53,610 nucleotides of DNA from Streptomyces bicolor (GTDB taxonomy: Bacteria > Actinomycetota > Actinomycetes > Streptomycetales > Streptomycetaceae): the NCBI RefSeq assembly GCF_000719285.1, contig NZ_JOFS01000045.1, positions 1 through 53,610 of the forward strand. The letters are read 5' to 3'. The notes under the pieces were generated by a model. It was not told the DNA's origin, did not search any database, and saw only the letters and a program-made list of their open reading frames with translations. Shown here one piece after another: positions 9,901 to 16,945 of this stretch (within the stretch, counting starts at the first letter, position 1; every line of letters begins with the position of its first letter). Made by a program: the position numbers and the translations under genes.

Positions 9901-10377
9901 CGGTCGGAAGCCGTGCCGATGGCGATCTACGTGAACTACACGATCGCCGGTTCCGCCCAGGCGGGCAATGGGCAGCTGGTCTTTGCCGCCGACAGCGCGT
10001 TCACGGAGGTGTTCCACGACTCCGACGCGCCGGGCACTCCTGCCCGACGGGGGCTGCTCGGAGTGGAGCCGCTGCCCGAGTCACCCGCCTCCGGAGAGTG
10101 GGAGTTCGGTGTGACGATCCAGGACAGGGACAGCGTCCGCACGATGACCCTCGGACGGCTGCCCCGGCCCGAGACGGAGGCCAAGTCCCGGGCGCTCTTC
10201 GTCGCCTCGCTGGACGAACACGGGGCGCTGCGCGTGCACTTGGGAGGCGTGCCGTTCTGGAAGGCACGGGACATGGAGCATGTGGAGGACGAACCCGGGC
10301 GCGTACTGCGGCATCTGATGACCGTCCAGGACAAGGGCAGGGCCGATCAGGACGATCCCTTCGGAGGCCTGCAGTGA
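6946..10377 (+). CDS. Giant Hsp70/actin-fold ATPase (SrfB-like)
   Basis: This 1143-residue protein has the actin/Hsp70 ATPase motifs spread over its length: phosphate-1 IDYGTCNSTV (from about residue 198), phosphate-2 SDLGGGTSD (D519) and adenosine motif LTGKSSAMPLV (about 758-768). A roughly 190-residue N-terminal domain precedes the ATPase and about 330 residues follow it; neither looks like the DnaK substrate-binding domain. The large insert between phosphate-1 and phosphate-2 is longer than in DnaK. It overlaps the upstream GTPase gene (ATGA) and the downstream gene (GTGA), so all are made together. Probably a cytosolic chaperone-like or assembly ATPase working with the dynamin-like GTPase. 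SrfB is the nearest family I can think of; not verified. Confidence 0.8.
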   Translation: MTLETVLLGTDPAGTIELRPDAQGRYTLPTVRLVPTDPGAGPVWVEYFTCRAEGLPPYARDWAARLADVWEGADPRGRRIEGTYDIRPAPVPHPGFVDAHGTTALRLVVDVEYFHIDPLTGREVRGIPFRSGAYGTVSFLAPAAAPPDPRTPAGPAPTLAVDVPEAPLSTAEPAAPAARSRSRVRDKDDEYLGHAAIDYGTCNSTVTLYDGQFKVREPFSPARVARLRAGVLKHVLGEPYPDLVRDEWESVLALAQAGMSDGETAHPRSPAELIGAEAGTALLFRLCLLLEQRIPDCSHLLRAELATRLHRCYDAAFDVPPLEQMRLFPVELGDGTAEVSSRLEVLSTAPLTVRLGEPERLAGSAMTPTGGVAQGPLAAVRGLKLALGREHVLDQLPGNPPPTSDLLIQSALGHLVDRADRYISRQDPGRLGSGRLNDLVVTYPTVATPDVRRALKALVSEGLGVDRVSMHFDEAVAAVMFFVMRDFGGDPSLGVEAFRARSRRLGSGRAWTQNVMVSDLGGGTSDLALLTLTLEDTTPVEVLRHPHAERLGRHYTLTPTVQGSSGHTGLGGELLTLSVFHWLKSELADRLIAAHPERFRSELQEAKFVYLDEAGHYVPGRLAQDAHSAQSALRSQARRLAEAAVPTCWRAGPASEVQRMLWTFEHLWKLAEQAKIHLGGSESTSASGPSPYRFGEQELSGLLDSLGWGGGPRTGVEFELNAAGFRNLVKDHLEALAALADGLLSERLLEGDPLDRVILTGKSSAMPLVREVLIRRLGKGRELDWDPANIEVEREYAKTATSIGAAWAEQVRQTSFTSEGAVDALKDGRTIVQIDVDNLFFSLPCRFELGMLEGVGDRTLFGANTTLHHRVHTAGEPPVLAVRSAKAGSIQEVIRVVRVRQGADDITWGQFKCPGPRGQRASDPAGGSPARIWPDRIKARYEITVDLDVYAYFSQGAPHYTVDPRGPSIDVWKRLGKSGLLKRGERSEAVPMAIYVNYTIAGSAQAGNGQLVFAADSAFTEVFHDSDAPGTPARRGLLGVEPLPESPASGEWEFGVTIQDRDSVRTMTLGRLPRPETEAKSRALFVASLDEHGALRVHLGGVPFWKARDMEHVEDEPGRVLRHLMTVQDKGRADQDDPFGGLQ

Positions 10378-11795
10378 CCGCTCGACCGACTCAAGGGTCC
10401 GAGGGGCGGATTCCGTGGGAGGACCTGCTGCGCACCGAGGGCTCCCTGCTCGCCTCGGTGGCGGCCGCGGGGCTCGACGGGCTGCGCGGCACCTTGCGCG
10501 CGGCACTCGTCGCCGCGCCGGCGGACCGGGGTGCGGACGCGTGCACGACGCTGCTGCACGCACTGGAACGCCTGCTCGCCGAGGCCTGGCAGGGCGAACC
10601 GGCGCGGCCCGGGGTCACTCAGGCCGGATCCCCAACGGCCGGGGTCCACCAGCCTGGTTCCCCACTGACCGAGGCCCACCAAGCCGGATCCCCTCCGGCC
10701 GGGGTTCCCCAGGCCGGGTCGCTACCGGCCGGGTTCGCCCAGGCTGGAGGCCTTCCGGCCGGGGTACACCAGCCTGGTGCCCCACTGACCCAGGCCCACC
10801 AAGCACGATCGCTACCGGCCGGGTACACCCAAGCCGTATCCCCAGCGACCGGATCCCCAACGGCCGTGGGCCCAACAGCCAGTGCCCCGCAGCAGGCCGA
10901 CGACCCGAACGGCTCGGCCGGCCCGCGTGTTCCACCCCGCCCGGCCGCTCCCCCGCGCACCGCGGCCCCGGCGATCCTTGGGCTGGCCGCGGAGTTGGCC
11001 GGCTCCCCGGAGGTCGACGACTTCGCGATCGGTGCGGTGCCGCCCGCGGCGGACGGGCCGGGCGGCACGGACCGGGTCCGCCGCTGGTATCACCTCACGC
11101 TGCTGAGGCTGCCCGACCGGCATGCCGGCGTCTGGCGCACCCGCGCGGCGGAGGCCGACCCGGCGCCGCCGGAGCCATGGCAACAGCCGCTGCGCGGATG
11201 GGCCGACGAGATACTGCTGCCCCCTTCCGACGACGGGCGGCGTGGTATCCGCACCGTACGGACGAAGGTGACCGAGCCGTCCGACCTCGCCGGACTCGTG
11301 CTCGCGTTGCTCGAGCACGACGAGGCTCTGTGCCTCCTCCTCGACGGTGTGTGGACGGGCGGTTCCACCCGGTTGTCGGATCCTCAGGTGTCCCAGGCCT
11401 ACCGCGGTGAGCTGGCCAAGCGTCTGAAGTCGCTGGAGCGCAGCCCACAGGGCGGCACCGAACGCCTTCGGGCCTCGGTGTCCGTGGACGAGGCGCTCTG
11501 CTCGGTCACCCATCTGCCACCGGGGGCGCCGGGCAGCTGGTGGAACCGGCTGGCGGAGGAGTCGCACGCGGTCCCGCTCGATCTGTGCCGTCAGCTGCTC
11601 GCGGCGGGCCGGAACGTGGAGGCCGTACTGCCGCCCCGGTCGTACCGCCAGGCCCGCCCTCACACCCGGGCCGGAGACGACATCCGGCTCGGTGTCGGCG
11701 GACGCCCGGGCGACACACTCGCCTGTCTGCGGCTGTGGTTGCGCGTCGACGACCAGGTGTTCCCGGGCCGGGTCGTCCACCGGGGGCAGGAATGA
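10374..11795 (+). CDS. Repeat-containing operon protein of unknown function (SrfA-position)
   Basis: About 473 residues starting at the GTG that overlaps the previous stop. An N-terminal helical segment (about 1-80; IPWEDLLRTEGSLLASV) is followed by a low-complexity linker of ten-residue Gln/Ala/Gly/Ser/Pro repeats (about 80-170). A folded C-terminal region with many Trp and Arg residues comes last (RRWYHLTLLRLPDRHAGVW, WWNRLAEE, CLRLWLRVDDQVFPGR). I recognise no catalytic motif. Its length and its place after the Hsp70-like gene are what one would expect of the third srf-type component. It overlaps the kinase start (ATGA). An adaptor role that binds client proteins through the linker is only a guess. 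Confidence 0.7.
   Translation: MTARPTQGSEGRIPWEDLLRTEGSLLASVAAAGLDGLRGTLRAALVAAPADRGADACTTLLHALERLLAEAWQGEPARPGVTQAGSPTAGVHQPGSPLTEAHQAGSPPAGVPQAGSLPAGFAQAGGLPAGVHQPGAPLTQAHQARSLPAGYTQAVSPATGSPTAVGPTASAPQQADDPNGSAGPRVPPRPAAPPRTAAPAILGLAAELAGSPEVDDFAIGAVPPAADGPGGTDRVRRWYHLTLLRLPDRHAGVWRTRAAEADPAPPEPWQQPLRGWADEILLPPSDDGRRGIRTVRTKVTEPSDLAGLVLALLEHDEALCLLLDGVWTGGSTRLSDPQVSQAYRGELAKRLKSLERSPQGGTERLRASVSVDEALCSVTHLPPGAPGSWWNRLAEESHAVPLDLCRQLLAAGRNVEAVLPPRSYRQARPHTRAGDDIRLGVGGRPGDTLACLRLWLRVDDQVFPGRVVHRGQE
10611..10880 (+). repeat. In-frame 30-bp tandem repeats with a 120-bp higher-order period
   Basis: The basic unit is 30 bp coding for xQAGSxPAGV-type decapeptides. A longer unit of exactly 120 bp is visible: bases 10639-10691 and 10759-10811 are nearly the same, differing at few positions. 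Diverged units continue to about 10880. This is a recently amplified minisatellite that stays in frame, so its copy number probably differs between strains. Confidence 0.85.
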
Positions 11796-12745
11796 CGTCC
11801 CCCGCCGCATGGCCGGCCAAGCCCCAGTACGCATCGGCGGTGCGCGGGCCCGCCGAGGTGTTCGGCGACCCGCGGCTGACCGGCTGCGAGATCCTGTTCG
11901 GGGCCACGGGGATGCCGCTCGCGTCCACCGGACGCAACGCGATCGTCTTCGCGGCCCGGACCCCGCAGGACGAACGCGTGGCCATCCGGTGCATGTCCCG
12001 TGAACCGGTCTCCGGCGGCGAGCGGTACCGCGCGCTGACCGCGCACCGGCACGCCCAGCCCGTCGACCACGGCACCCCCCTGGTCGAGGCCGAGTGGATC
12101 GAGCACGGCATCAGGCTGTCGGGGCAGTGGTGGCCACTGGTGCTGATGCCCTGGATCGAGGGCAGGTTGCTGGACGAGGCGGTGTCGGACCTGTGCGGGG
12201 ACCATGCGGCGCTGCACCATCTCATCGGCAACTGGCGCGTGGCCATGGGCCAGTTGGCGTCGTCACAGATCTGCCACGGCGATCTGCAGCACGGCAACAT
12301 CATCGTCGGCGACGATCTGCGGGTGGTCCTGGTCGACCTGGACGCCGTGTGGGTGCCGTTCGCCGCGCACCTGACCCCCGGCGAGTTCGGGCACCGCAAC
12401 TACCAGCACCCGCACCGGGACATCGGTCACTGGGGTCCCGGTGCCGACGCCTTCCCGGCTCTGGTCATCCTGCTGTCGTTGCGGGCCGTCGCCGCGGACC
12501 CCTCGTTGTGGGAGACCCGGCCGGACGGGGAGCATCTGCTGTTCACCCGTGACGACCTGCTCGCACCCGGACGCACGAAGATCTGGAAGGGACTCGCGCG
12601 TTCACCCGACACCGCGGTGCGGCGACTGGCCGAGCGTCTGGCCGGCCTCTGCGCCGGTCCGCCGGACGCGGTGCCGCCGCTGGAGGACGTACTGCGCGGA
12701 TCGGCAGCGGGCGGCCCTCCCCACGCGGCGTACGCAGCGTCATGA
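11792..12745 (+). CDS. Atypical serine/threonine protein kinase-like protein
   Basis: This 317-residue protein has a eukaryote-type kinase core with changes. The catalytic loop is CHGDLQHGNI (161-170; D164, N169) in place of HRDxxxxN, the metal motif is VDLDA (181-185) in place of DFG, and the beta-3 position that should hold the ATP-contacting lysine reads VAIRC (R66). No glycine-rich loop of standard form is seen. It may be an active kinase of a divergent bacterial family or a pseudokinase. It is the last gene of the GTPase/Hsp70-like operon, coupled by ATGA, and its stop overlaps that of the convergent PP2C gene by six bases. Kinase and PP2C plus vWA next door match the TerY-P signalling triad. 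Confidence 0.75.
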   Translation: MTSPAAWPAKPQYASAVRGPAEVFGDPRLTGCEILFGATGMPLASTGRNAIVFAARTPQDERVAIRCMSREPVSGGERYRALTAHRHAQPVDHGTPLVEAEWIEHGIRLSGQWWPLVLMPWIEGRLLDEAVSDLCGDHAALHHLIGNWRVAMGQLASSQICHGDLQHGNIIVGDDLRVVLVDLDAVWVPFAAHLTPGEFGHRNYQHPHRDIGHWGPGADAFPALVILLSLRAVAADPSLWETRPDGEHLLFTRDDLLAPGRTKIWKGLARSPDTAVRRLAERLAGLCAGPPDAVPPLEDVLRGSAAGGPPHAAYAAS

Positions 12746-13564
12746 CGCTTGCGCGGGCGTACGGGCGGCGGCCCGGGCGGTGGCGACCGCCCGGCAGCGC
12801 ACCAGGGAGACGTCGTCCTCCTTCATCGCCCGCGAGGCGCGCAACTCCCGTACTCTGACGTCGAATTCGTCCCGGCTGGCATGCTCGAGGAACGTCCAGA
12901 CCGTGCTGCCGCTCTCGGCAGCCGCCTCGAGCGCCCACTGCGCCAGCGCGTCGGTCATCAGCAGCAGGACGTCGTCCGGGCCGCAGGCACCCTCGGTGAT
13001 CCGCAGCACCGGGGCCAGGGACTCCAGCACCTCCGCCCGGGTCGGCACCAGGTCTGGATGGGTGTCGAACCGGTCGGGCCGGTCCAGCGGGAACAGCACG
13101 GTCGGCCGGCCTTCGCGCAGGTGGAACAGACATGAGTCCCCCACGGCGAACGCCCGGTACTCCATCAGTGGTCCGGTTCCCGCACGGGTCGAGCTCACGT
13201 CCCGGGTGTCCACTCCGACGAAGGTCGCCGCCGAACCGCGCGCCAGGGCCCCGCGGATGTAGACGGGAACCTCGGCGGTCTGAGCGGTCTGCTCCGCCCA
13301 CAGCCCGCGCGACTCGTGCAGCCAGCGGTCGAGCACCTGTGCCCCGCTGGGGTCCGGACCGTCGAGTGCGGTGACGAGGAAGGTACGCGCCAGAAGCGCC
13401 GCCCAGCGTCCCGAGGCGAAGGCTCGGGACGCGCCGTCGCAGACCGCGGCCCGGTGCGCGTTCCAGGCGTGGGCGTCCTCGCACTCCGCCGCCCTTCCCT
13501 TGGGCACGACGAGCGCCTCGCAGAGCAGCACGGCGCGCCCCGGGACCGGGCCGTCCTCACTCAA
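12740..13564 (-). CDS. PP2C-family serine/threonine phosphatase
   Basis: A 274-residue cytosolic PP2C domain. Metal-binding motifs are in order: ED-AHAW (D30), CDGAS (D43), GSAATF (110-115), VGDS (141-144), LMTDALAQW (D205) and KEDDVSL (D250, D251). I use a TTG start that overlaps the vWA stop (ATTGA), which gives tight coupling; an in-frame GTG twelve codons later is an alternative. It is the last gene of the minus-strand operon and ends across the kinase stop. It is expected to reverse phosphorylation made by the kinase at 11792-12745. The domain is short but complete, without extra sensor domains. Confidence 0.82.
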   Translation of the reverse strand: MSEDGPVPGRAVLLCEALVVPKGRAAECEDAHAWNAHRAAVCDGASRAFASGRWAALLARTFLVTALDGPDPSGAQVLDRWLHESRGLWAEQTAQTAEVPVYIRGALARGSAATFVGVDTRDVSSTRAGTGPLMEYRAFAVGDSCLFHLREGRPTVLFPLDRPDRFDTHPDLVPTRAEVLESLAPVLRITEGACGPDDVLLLMTDALAQWALEAAAESGSTVWTFLEHASRDEFDVRVRELRASRAMKEDDVSLVRCRAVATARAAARTPAQAS

Positions 13565-14400
13565 TGCTCGCCGATCAGAGAGGTGGTGCTGGTCCCGATG
13601 CGCAGGAAGTCCATCAGGGCCGTCGCACCACCGTTGAACACGAACCCCCGGGCACCGGGCGCGATCCGGCCCCCGTACCCCGACGCCTGGACGAGCGAGC
13701 CCGGCAGGGCGCTCGACATTTCGAAGAGCAGCTCGGCCTGGGGCACCTCCGTCGGCGCCAGGACCGGGAAGGACATGGGCGTCCCCTGTGCCTCCGACAG
13801 ATGCAGATTGAACAGCAGGATGCGGCCGTCGCCGGTCTCGAGGCGGGTGAGGCGCCGCGCCGGACCGCGCGGGTCCCCGTCGGTCGCCTGGCCGTCCGTG
13901 ATGTTGAGGACGATCGGCGGGAAGGAGGAGCGGTGCTCCTTCACCCAGCCGCGCAGCACCTTGTACGCCATTCCCAGCGCCTCGCACATCGGTGTCCAGC
14001 CGAGGTTGAGGGGCTGGATCCACTCCGGGACCGTCGTCTGCTCGTGCTCGACACTGCCGTCCGCGCGGCGCAGCGTTCGGGAGTGCTCGACCGGACGTCC
14101 CGTGCCCGCGTAGGCGTGGACGGGAACGAGGGCGCGGCGGCGCGAGGTGCCGGGCAGCAGGGGCCGTACGCCGTTCCCGGAGTACCCGATCACCCCGACG
14201 TCGAAGTAGTGCCGCGGCAGTTCCTGGAAGTCCTTGGTGCATTCCAGTACGACCGCGTAGAGCAGTTCGTTGATCATCGCGGCCAGCGCCGAGGCCTTCG
14301 GCGCAGGGCTGCCGGATATCGGGGCGCCCATCGAATAGGACTGGTCGAGAAGGAAGAGGAAGCAGCCCGGGTTGCGTCTGCTGATCTCTTGCTCGTACAC
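13561..14400 (-). CDS. von Willebrand factor A (vWA) domain protein, TerY-like
   Basis: This 279-residue protein is essentially one vWA domain. The MIDAS metal site is visible as D19-x-S21-x-S23 (LLDQSYSMG), T136 (GWTPMCEAL) and D169 (NITDGQATDGD). No signal peptide or membrane helix, so it should be cytosolic. It is coupled to the downstream PP2C gene by a four-base overlap. A vWA-PP2C pair next to a kinase is the arrangement known as the TerY-P triad in Ter-type stress and phage-response loci; here the kinase is on the facing operon. The ligand bound by the MIDAS site is unknown. Confidence 0.82.
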   Translation of the reverse strand: MYEQEISRRNPGCFLFLLDQSYSMGAPISGSPAPKASALAAMINELLYAVVLECTKDFQELPRHYFDVGVIGYSGNGVRPLLPGTSRRRALVPVHAYAGTGRPVEHSRTLRRADGSVEHEQTTVPEWIQPLNLGWTPMCEALGMAYKVLRGWVKEHRSSFPPIVLNITDGQATDGDPRGPARRLTRLETGDGRILLFNLHLSEAQGTPMSFPVLAPTEVPQAELLFEMSSALPGSLVQASGYGGRIAPGARGFVFNGGATALMDFLRIGTSTTSLIGEH

Positions 14401-14464
14401 CTTGGCTTCCCCCTGCGGTGACGGTGGTCAGCTGTGCTTCTTCGCTGTGGCGGGCTTCAGGGCT

Positions 14465-15469
14465 TCACTGGGGCGGGCGGCCGAAGAAGCCGCGGGTGCT
14501 GTCACCCGCACGGCCGCCCAGGCGCCCCAGCCGGGTGCTGGTGGCTCCCTGGGCCGGGTCGAGGGGAGCCCGCGCCCGCCCGACGCCGTCGATGCCCTCG
14601 GCGAGCTGGGCCTTCACCGACGCCGACTCGCCGCGCAGCGGGTAGTCGCCCTCGTGGACGATCCGGCCGTATGCGCCCTCGCGCACCCAGCGGTCGAGTT
14701 CCGCGGCCCGGACCACCAGCAGGGGGTGGTCCGAGGAGGGCATCATCCACTTGACGATGCGGTTGCGCAGACCGGTGGCGTCCTGGAACTCGGCGGCCTG
14801 TTCCAGGAAGGCGCTGGGGTTCATCTCCTCGGTCTGCCGACCGCCCGCGAGCATCATCAGCGTACGGACGGCGACCTCCAGGTCCTGTCCCACCAGCAGG
14901 CCGGCCCGGTCCCCGGACAGCTCGGACTTGCGTCCCCAGTCCTGCAGGCCCAGCTCGATCCCCTTCAGCACCAAGGGTCCCCCGGGTATGCCGTGCAGGC
15001 CTCCCGCGCCGACGGCGGCCAGGAACCAGGCCACGCTCTGGTAGAGCGCGTGGCCCGAGATCGCGTGGCCCAGCTCGTGCCCGATGACGAAACGGATCTC
15101 GTCCTCGTTCATCGAGTCGATCAGATCGGCGCCGAGCACGATGAACGGCTTGTCGAAGCCGATGGTCACGGCGTTGAAGCCGATGCTCCGGTTGACGTAG
15201 AGACTCGGTGGCTCGACGACGTCCAGGGTGTGCGCGGCCTCCGCCATCACCTGGTTGAGCCGACGGAACTGGGTGTCGCCGACCTTCACCGCGCACGCGA
15301 GGTGGTGCATCCGCATCGCGGCCTCGCCCGGGGCGCCCATCACCTTCCTGAGTACGAGGTCGAAGCCCTTCGCCTTGCGCACGGTCGACAACGCGGCCTG
15401 AGCGAAAGGGTGTTCATAGGCTTCGGAGGAGATTCCCGGGAAGCGCACCCGGCGTGGGGATGTGGTCAC
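14465..15469 (-). CDS. M48-family zinc metalloprotease
   Basis: This 334-residue protein has the zinc motif HELGH (131-135) in the context IGHELGHAISGHA and the third-ligand segment SELSGDRAG (E183, D187), both typical of M48 peptidases. Hydrophobic residues after the motif (about 146-172) may touch the membrane, but there is no clear multi-pass anchor as in HtpX. The C-terminal tail ends in a Gly/Arg-rich GRLGGRAGD stretch. The GTG start at 15469 overlaps the stop of the preceding gene (GTGA) and has AAGGAAC upstream. It lies between a gene of unknown function and the vWA gene in the minus-strand operon, so it may be a regulated protease or effector. Confidence 0.82.
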   Translation of the reverse strand: MTTSPRRVRFPGISSEAYEHPFAQAALSTVRKAKGFDLVLRKVMGAPGEAAMRMHHLACAVKVGDTQFRRLNQVMAEAAHTLDVVEPPSLYVNRSIGFNAVTIGFDKPFIVLGADLIDSMNEDEIRFVIGHELGHAISGHALYQSVAWFLAAVGAGGLHGIPGGPLVLKGIELGLQDWGRKSELSGDRAGLLVGQDLEVAVRTLMMLAGGRQTEEMNPSAFLEQAAEFQDATGLRNRIVKWMMPSSDHPLLVVRAAELDRWVREGAYGRIVHEGDYPLRGESASVKAQLAEGIDGVGRARAPLDPAQGATSTRLGRLGGRAGDSTRGFFGRPPQ

Positions 15470-15987
15470 GGTTCCTTGCTTCCTGACACCGGCAGGAGTA
15501 CGCAGATCCCGCCGCTGTGCGGTTGATCGCATTCGGAACAGGGCACCGGCAGCTGCGCAACCGCCATGGTGGTGCCCGCTGCCGTACGCCAGACAGGCAT
15601 CAGCAGGAGGTTCCATTCACCGGCCGGTGCCGGCCGGTCCTCGGACGGCCGAGCCGGGACGGCGTCCAGGCTCAGCAGGGCGCGCTGCGGGGTCCGGTCC
15701 AGGCCCGTTCCGCCTCCCCGGAGCCCGCTGCTCACGCCCAGCACGCCGCGCCACAGCCGGCCGGCGAGACGGCGCCGGGGCGGCTCGACCCACAGGCTTC
15801 CGGCCGCCAGGCCATGCCGGGTGAGCAGCGCCTCCCGAGCGCCGGTTGCATCGTGGGCACTCCAGATCACGTGCAGGCCGAACTCCCTGAAGCTGTCCGG
15901 CGACCGGCCGTCTCCCCCGCCATCCGGTGCGGCGGCGCAGCCGGGCGAGAACATGACCAGCGAGGCCGCCGATGGTGACCGGGGCAT
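15466..15987 (-). CDS. Unknown protein of the minus-strand operon
   Basis: About 173 residues if started at the ATG with GGAG directly before it (15987); a later ATG at 15954 is also possible. I do not recognise a family. Visible features are a middle part with REFGLHVIWSAHD and RALLSLDAV and a C-terminal CSECDQPHSGGIC segment with three cysteines that could bind metal. Its stop overlaps the start of the M48 gene, so it is translated with it. The GC-rich frame is shared with longer spurious readings upstream, which makes the exact start uncertain. A subunit or adaptor of the neighbouring protease or GTPase is possible, without direct evidence. Confidence 0.55.
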   Translation of the reverse strand: MPRSPSAASLVMFSPGCAAAPDGGGDGRSPDSFREFGLHVIWSAHDATGAREALLTRHGLAAGSLWVEPPRRRLAGRLWRGVLGVSSGLRGGGTGLDRTPQRALLSLDAVPARPSEDRPAPAGEWNLLLMPVWRTAAGTTMAVAQLPVPCSECDQPHSGGICVLLPVSGSKEP

Positions 15988-16025
15988 CTCCGGGCACTGC
16001 GGCGCGGACGGTGCGGGCCGCGGAG

Positions 16026-16898
16026 TCAGACGTTGCGGAGCGCGGGTCCGCGCCGACGCCTGCCGCACCGGAGCACGACGACCACCGCCCCCGCCGCCAG
16101 GGCTGCCCACACCAGCCGGCCGTCCACCCGGGCGGCCGGTGACCGCCCTGAGGCTTTTCCCCCGATGGCCACCGGCGTGCTGCCGAACCTCTCCTCGGGA
16201 GCGTCGGCGAGCACCACGAGGTGTTCGCCGGGGGCCGGCCTCGGCAACGCGTCGGGATCGTCGAGGCTGTTGAGAACCAGGGCACGTCCGGGGACCGTCC
16301 CGGCCAGCAGGGCACCGGCGTGGTCGACGAACGCTTCCCGTGCCTCTGTCCCGCCGATCCCCGCCACCCATGAGCCGGTGGGCGCGGACGGTGCCGGGAT
16401 GCCCGCGGGGGCGGGGCGCGGCGGGCTCTCGGCGGCGTCCGCATGGCTGCGTACGGCGATGTCGACGAGGTCCTCGGCGCCCGCTCCGGGAGCGGGTGGG
16501 CCTGCGAACAGCGCGGCCACGGCGGACTCGTCGAAGACCTGGTCGAGCGCCCACAGGGCGCCCTTCTCCGCGGCCGCACCGGTCTCACCGCCCCTGCGCC
16601 GGCCGTGGACATGCTCCTCGACGAGCCTGGTCACCCAGTCCGTCTGCCGCCCCGGGCCGCATTCGCCGTCGAGGGCGAGGGAGAGCCGGATGGGGGTTCC
16701 GGTGACGTCCTCACGGGAGGTGGTCATGCCGCCGAGGTACGCGCGCCAGGACACCCCGTCGGCCTCCACGAGCAGCAACGGATAGTCGAAGTCGGCGTAC
16801 TCGCCGTACCGCTCCCACCAGCGGTCTTCCGGAAACCGGGGAAAGAAGGTGTAGTCGTCCTGCCGCCGCCAACCCCGTGTCAGTACATGTGCTCGCAC
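16026..16898 (-). CDS. C-terminally membrane-anchored protein beside a GTPase
   Basis: This 290-residue protein starts at a GTG with GAGGAA upstream. The N-terminal domain (about 1-135) is rich in aromatic residues (DDYTFFPRFPEDRWWERYG) and contains a strand pattern around YPLLLVEADG and TPIRLSLALDG. A Pro/Ala-rich linker (155-175) leads to a second small domain (176-245). One membrane helix (261-277) followed by CGRRRRG ends the protein, so most of it should face the cytoplasm. It sits 47 bases after the small GTPase, in the position where GTPase-associated proteins occur in conflict operons, but I cannot assign it to a named family. Confidence 0.6.
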   Translation of the reverse strand: MRAHVLTRGWRRQDDYTFFPRFPEDRWWERYGEYADFDYPLLLVEADGVSWRAYLGGMTTSREDVTGTPIRLSLALDGECGPGRQTDWVTRLVEEHVHGRRRGGETGAAAEKGALWALDQVFDESAVAALFAGPPAPGAGAEDLVDIAVRSHADAAESPPRPAPAGIPAPSAPTGSWVAGIGGTEAREAFVDHAGALLAGTVPGRALVLNSLDDPDALPRPAPGEHLVVLADAPEERFGSTPVAIGGKASGRSPAARVDGRLVWAALAAGAVVVVLRCGRRRRGPALRNV

Positions 16899-16945
16899 CG
16901 TCGTTTCCTCTCACGCCCGGCGGATGGTGATCGGTGGTGACGGGT

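Noticed and set aside
10639..10811. Tandem repeats considered as a CRISPR array
   Set aside because: Units are contiguous, in frame and without unique spacers; this is a coding minisatellite.
14402..15526. Long plus-strand frame opposite the M48 protease gene
   Set aside because: No domain is seen, and the minus strand shows HELGH and other M48 motifs.
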